8,139 nucleotides of DNA from an uncultured Paraburkholderia sp. (GTDB taxonomy: Bacteria; Pseudomonadota; Gammaproteobacteria; Burkholderiales; Burkholderiaceae): NCBI GenBank assembly GCA_937917025.1, contig CALFSF010000459.1, positions 1 through 8,139 on the forward strand. Reading direction: 5' to 3'. Made by a program: the position numbers and the translations under genes. Below the pieces are notes generated by a model that did not search any database, was not told where the DNA came from, and worked only from the letters and a program-made list of their open reading frames with translations. The stretch's first letter is position 1, and each line of letters starts with the position of its first letter. This document shows, in pieces, positions 5,181 through 8,139 of this stretch.

Positions 5181-6650
5181 TCAGCGGGTTGACGGCTCGC
5201 CGGCCGTCCGTAGCTTGATCGCGGGCACGATCGTCACCGAGATCATCACGCCGAGCGAAATCACGAGAATCGACGCGAACGTCAGATGCAGCGACTGGTG
5301 CAGAACCAGCCGGGCGGCGTTGTCGCGCATCGTGTCGGCGGCTGAGTCGAGGAGTTGCCGCAACTGGTCGGACGAGACGGCAGCGAGGCCCGTCGAGTGA
5401 CTCAACCCGTAGTTGAGCACCGCGCCGAACACGGCTGCGCCGAGCGTGCTGCCCAGATTGCGCGAGAAGAGATTCGACGCCGTTGCGCTGCCGCGCTCCG
5501 ACGGCGTCACGATCTCCTGGATCAGCATCAGCGAGCTGACGCTCACGACGCCCATGCCGAATCCCATCACCAGCGAACCGACGCCCGCGAAAACCGGCGT
5601 GCTGCCGGGCGTCAGCGTGGCGAAGAACACGGCGCCAAGCGGCAGGAACACGCTGCCGGCGATCAGCGTGGGGCGCAGTCCGACCCGGTGAAACGTGCGC
5701 GCGGCGAGCGTGGCGCCGCTCGGCCAGCCGAGCATCATCATCGTCAGCGCGAGCCCCGCGATGACCGGCGAGCGGTGCAGCACGCCCTGCACGTACATCG
5801 GCAGAAACGTCGTCAGTCCCATCAGCGCCATGCCCGAGAGCACGGTCGCGGCGTTGCACGCGGCGATCGGCCGGTGGCTCCATAGCGCAAATGAAATCAT
5901 CGGATCGGCGGCGCGTCGTTCCTGCACGACGAAGAGAATTCCGCATACGACGAACGCGACCAGTTCCAGCGTGCCGCGCGAATAGTCCGATGTGCCGAAA
6001 TGGGTCAGCGCCATCATGAGCGATGCAATCGAGAGCGTGAAGAGCGCCGCGCCCGCGATATCGATCGAAGGCTTGCCGTGCCGCTCGTGCTCGTGCAGAT
6101 AGCGAACAAAGCCGATCGCAGACATGATGCCGATCGGCACGTTGATCCAGAAGATCCACGCCCACGAGAGATCGCGAATGATGAGGCCGCCGAGCATCGG
6201 CCCGATCACAGCCGCGATCGCCCATACGCTCGCGAGATAGCCCTGAATCTTGCCGCGCTCGCGCGCCGGATACAGATCGCCGACGATTGTCAGCGCGACG
6301 GGCTGCATGGCGCCGGCACCGATACCCTGAACCAGGCGAAACACGATCATCGCCGGCATCGACCACGCGAAGCCGGCCAGCACCGAACCCGCCATGAAAA
6401 TCGCGATGCCGGTGAGCATGACCGGCTTGCGGCCGTACAGGTCGGCGAGTTTGCCGAACACGACGGTCATCGCCGTCTGCGCAAGCAGGAACGACGAAAA
6501 GACCCAGCTATACAGACTCAGTCCGCCGAGTTCGGTCACGATCTGCGGCATCACGGTCGAGACGATGGTGGCCTCGATCGCGACCATCGCCATCGAGGCC
6601 ATCACCGAGGCAATCACCAGCGGTCTTACAGTTTTTGTGTGTTGTGACAT
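5181..6650 (-). CDS. DHA2-family MFS exporter, 14 TM (EmrB/QacA type)
   Basis: A 489-residue inner-membrane proton antiporter that likely expels drugs or metabolites. About 14 hydrophobic segments are visible, as in the DHA2 family. Motif A is GKLADLYGRK (66-75), motif B is RLVQGIGAG (105-113), and motif C in helix 5 is GPMLGG (150-155). Helix 1 holds an acidic residue, Glu26, in IEATIVSTVMPQI, where many DHA2 proteins have Asp. A polar loop (HEHERHGK) follows helix 6. Length is normal for the family and nothing is broken. The start has only a weak GGAAAA (6656-6661) at 5 nt. The EamA gene ends 15 nt upstream, so translation may be coupled. No EmrA-type membrane-fusion partner and no regulator lie next to it, so it probably works alone in the inner membrane. 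Substrate unknown. Confidence 0.92.
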   Translation of the reverse strand: MSQHTKTVRPLVIASVMASMAMVAIEATIVSTVMPQIVTELGGLSLYSWVFSSFLLAQTAMTVVFGKLADLYGRKPVMLTGIAIFMAGSVLAGFAWSMPAMIVFRLVQGIGAGAMQPVALTIVGDLYPARERGKIQGYLASVWAIAAVIGPMLGGLIIRDLSWAWIFWINVPIGIMSAIGFVRYLHEHERHGKPSIDIAGAALFTLSIASLMMALTHFGTSDYSRGTLELVAFVVCGILFVVQERRAADPMISFALWSHRPIAACNAATVLSGMALMGLTTFLPMYVQGVLHRSPVIAGLALTMMMLGWPSGATLAARTFHRVGLRPTLIAGSVFLPLGAVFFATLTPGSTPVFAGVGSLVMGFGMGVVSVSSLMLIQEIVTPSERGSATASNLFSRNLGSTLGAAVFGAVLNYGLSHSTGLAAVSSDQLRQLLDSAADTMRDNAARLVLHQSLHLTFASILVISLGVMISVTIVPAIKLRTAGEPSTR

Positions 6651-6665
6651 GGGGGTTTTCCGGTC

Positions 6666-7583
6666 TCAAGCCGGACGTGCGCGTGAATGTAGGAGGACGG
6701 TGCCGATGCCGCCGACGGCAATCACGCTCATGCCGAGCGCGGACCACAGATCGGGTACCTGGCTAAACAGCGCCCAGCTGAAGAGCGTCGCGAACGCGAG
6801 TTGCGCGTAGCCAAACGGCGTGAGCAACGCGAGCGGCGCGCGGCGCAGCGCCTGGAGCATCAACACGTGTCCGGACGTCGCGAGCGATGCCATCAGCAGC
6901 ACGAGCATCCAGCTGCCGAACCGTACGCGTCGCATTTCGGGAAGCAGCGTCGCCTGATCTGCCCAGAGCAGAAACGCAAGCGCGACGGTGGCGACGAGCG
7001 CCGTCAGAAAATTCGTGGTGATGGGGTCGCCGCTTTTCGACAGCTTGCTGGATGCGACCTGAAAACAGGCGAAGGTTGTCGCCGCGCCAATGGGAAAAAT
7101 CACGGTCCAGCTGAATTGACCGCTGCCGGGGCGCACCACCATCAGCATGCCGATGAAACCCAGCACGACCATCGCCCACTTGCTGCGCGGCACGTCTTCG
7201 TTGAGCACGGTTGCAGCGAGGAGGGTGGTGATGAGCGGCGCCATCATGGCGAGCGAGGTCGTGACGGGCAGCGGCAGATAACGCAGGCCGGCGAACGTGC
7301 AGGCCGAGTTGGACAGCAACAGGAAGGCGCGCAGGAACTGCAGCCTCAGCGCACCGGTATTGCGAAAGTGGCGGGCGCCGCGCCGTGCCTGCCACACGCC
7401 GAGCACGATCGCCTGGAAGAAGTAGCGCACCAGCAGGAGCGCGAGCAGCGGTACTGCCGTGCCGATCACCTTGACGGATGCATCGCTGGCCGCGAACGTC
7501 GCGGTCGTCGCGATCATGACGAGAACGCCCGCCCCCGCGCTGACCGGTAGCGTAACGCCGCGCATGCGGTCCAAAACTTCCAT
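6666..7583 (-). CDS. DMT-superfamily permease, two EamA domains
   Basis: A 305-residue inner-membrane protein with about ten hydrophobic helices arranged as two EamA repeats (about 18-151 and 158-298). Family marks are the run GLRYLPLPVTTSLAMMAPL (99-117), with LNEDVPRSKW after it (128-136) and RPG at 151-153, and in the second half LRRAPLALLTPFGYAQL. Such proteins export or import small metabolites such as amino acids or vitamins; the substrate cannot be told from sequence. The start at 7583 (MEVLDRMRG) is chosen because hydrophobic sequence begins soon after and GAGAG (7588-7592) sits 4 nt upstream. An upstream in-frame ATG at 7754 would add 57 residues of polar, non-family sequence running through the likely promoter. 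It is the first gene of a probable two-gene operon with the MFS exporter. The ribosome site is weak. Confidence 0.9.
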   Translation of the reverse strand: MEVLDRMRGVTLPVSAGAGVLVMIATTATFAASDASVKVIGTAVPLLALLLVRYFFQAIVLGVWQARRGARHFRNTGALRLQFLRAFLLLSNSACTFAGLRYLPLPVTTSLAMMAPLITTLLAATVLNEDVPRSKWAMVVLGFIGMLMVVRPGSGQFSWTVIFPIGAATTFACFQVASSKLSKSGDPITTNFLTALVATVALAFLLWADQATLLPEMRRVRFGSWMLVLLMASLATSGHVLMLQALRRAPLALLTPFGYAQLAFATLFSWALFSQVPDLWSALGMSVIAVGGIGTVLLHSRARPA

Positions 7584-7661
7584 CGGGCTCTCTTGTTGTG
7601 GGCGCGGATTGTTCAGGTTTGCGCTCGAATCCGGTTCGCCGTGTTCGTTACGCTGGGGTCG

Positions 7662-7697
7662 ATTATGACAATTAAAGTGAAAGGTGACCCATGTCAG
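7662..7697 (-). promoter_or_regulatory. Possible promoter of the EamA-MFS operon
   Basis: On the minus strand CTGACA (7692-7697, 5/6 match to -35) precedes TTTAAT (7671-7676, 5/6 match to -10) by 15 nt, slightly short of the ideal 17. A second -10-like CATAAT lies at 7662-7667. This is an AT-rich island about 80-110 bases before the chosen start at 7583. Confidence 0.35.
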
Positions 7698-7717
7698 GCC
7701 AAAAAAGAATGACGAAG

Positions 7718-7755
7718 GTGCAACTGGCCGGCACCATGGTTGCCGGTCGTGCAAC
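7718..7755. repeat. Hairpin flanked by GTGCAAC direct repeats
   Basis: GTGCAAC occurs at 7718-7724 and 7749-7755. Between them CCGGCA (7728-7733) and TGCCGG (7741-7746) form a 6-bp stem around a 7-base loop. It lies between the end of the SDR gene and the likely EamA promoter. No T run is present. It may help end SDR transcription or be a protein site; either is weakly supported. Confidence 0.3.
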
Positions 7756-7778
7756 AGGACCGGCGTTCCACTTCCAGC

Positions 7779-7796
7779 GGCCGGTCAGTTCCGGCC
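7779..7796 (-). terminator. Weak hairpin over the SDR stop codon
   Basis: GGCCGG (7779-7784) and CCGGCC (7791-7796) pair around a 6-base loop that contains the stop codon of the SDR gene. There is no T run, so as an intrinsic terminator it would be poor. Confidence 0.25.
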
Positions 7797-8139
7797 ACCG
7801 TTCGCCTTGACGACCTGACCGTTGATCCAGCCGCCCTCGGGGCCCGCAAGGAACGAGACGACGCGGGCGATGTCGTCGGGCTGACCGAGACGGCCGAGCG
7901 GAATGTCGTTCGTCAGGCGCTGGATGAGTTCCGCGGACCTGCCGGTCAGGAACAGTTCGGTTGCGACCGGCCCGGGCGCGACCGCGTTGACGGTGACCCC
8001 ACGGGTGCCGAGCTCCTTCGCGAGGACATGGGTCAACGCTTCGACCGCTGCCTTGGTCGCCGCGTAGACACCATGAGCTGGAAGGAAGTTGCCGATGATG
8101 CTCGTCGAGAAGTTGATGATGCGGCCTCCGTCACGCACT
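7785..8139 (-). CDS. Short-chain dehydrogenase/reductase, C-terminal part
   Basis: The last 117 codons of an NAD(P)-dependent classical SDR of about 250 residues; the start, with the Rossmann TGxxxGxG motif, lies beyond the window edge. The visible part begins VRDGGRIINFSTS, whose Ser residues (11 and 13 of the fragment) include the likely catalytic one. Next comes VYAATKAA with the catalytic Tyr25 and Lys29. VTVNAVAPGPVATE (48-61) is the usual stretch after strand 6, and the end reads GGWINGQVVKANGG, the family's C-terminal mark. Classical SDRs are tetramers that oxidise or reduce alcohol/ketone groups; FabG-like reductases are close in appearance, but the substrate cannot be named. The final GTG codon at 8136-8138 is internal, not a start. 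Relation to the EamA operon, about 200 bases downstream on the same strand, is unclear. Confidence 0.93.
   Translation of the reverse strand, partial: VRDGGRIINFSTSIIGNFLPAHGVYAATKAAVEALTHVLAKELGTRGVTVNAVAPGPVATELFLTGRSAELIQRLTNDIPLGRLGQPDDIARVVSFLAGPEGGWINGQVVKANGGRN

Noticed and set aside
4942..6366. Minus-strand open frame (474 codons) within the MFS gene and past its end
   Set aside because: It is a frame-shifted reading of the exporter; the product is rich in Arg and Asp and has no membrane helices.
7729..7744. Sigma-54-like element (GGCAC, five bases, TTGC)
   Set aside because: The GG-N10-GC spacing fits but no plus-strand gene lies downstream; the match comes from a small hairpin and is likely chance.
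7584..7754. 57-residue N-terminal extension of the EamA permease
   Set aside because: It is polar and unlike the family and overlaps the likely promoter; the start at 7583 gives normal length.
1..8139. Mobile element, CRISPR array, prophage or tRNA
   Set aside because: No transposase or integrase frame, no regularly spaced repeats, no terminal inverted repeats and no tRNA-like fold were seen on either strand.

Overview
The window looks like chromosome from a high-GC betaproteobacterium, most likely Paraburkholderia, Caballeronia or a close relative. That placement rests on base composition, codon use and the look of the proteins; no rRNA or other marker gene is present to fix the genus.

Left half (1-4359): an oxalate-catabolism locus. 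It opens with the C-terminal end of a major-facilitator transporter that resembles oxalate/formate antiporters (2-190, +), followed by a strong hairpin terminator usable from both sides (253-290). A small gene of unknown function with a His-rich N-terminus faces it on the minus strand (357-749). A 506-base intergenic region, partly AT-rich and holding an imperfect palindrome, leads to oxc (1256-2998, oxalyl-CoA decarboxylase) and frc (3028-4278, formyl-CoA:oxalate CoA-transferase). These two form a tight operon closed by a hairpin terminator (4333-4359). The expected pathway is oxalate uptake in exchange for formate, activation of oxalate by Frc using formyl-CoA, and decarboxylation of oxalyl-CoA by Oxc to CO2 and formyl-CoA, which re-enters the Frc step.

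Middle (4373-5160): a second plus-strand unit starts just after the frc terminator. It has a perfect 11-bp hairpin in its leader, then a stand-alone PAS-domain protein (4420-4863) carrying a His where FixL has its haem ligand, then an 84-residue protein of unknown function (4906-5160).

Right half (5181-8139): all minus strand. A DMT/EamA permease (6666-7583) is followed 15 nt later by a 14-TM DHA2-type MFS drug/metabolite exporter (5181-6650), probably one operon. At the edge is the C-terminal part of a short-chain dehydrogenase/reductase (7785-8139).

No tRNA, rRNA, insertion sequence, CRISPR array or phage gene was found. No dedicated transcription regulator gene lies inside the window. The least explained items are the PAS/84-aa pair with its structured leader, and the small His-rich gene between the transporter and oxc. 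I see no wholly new system that the sequence would support as a firm claim.
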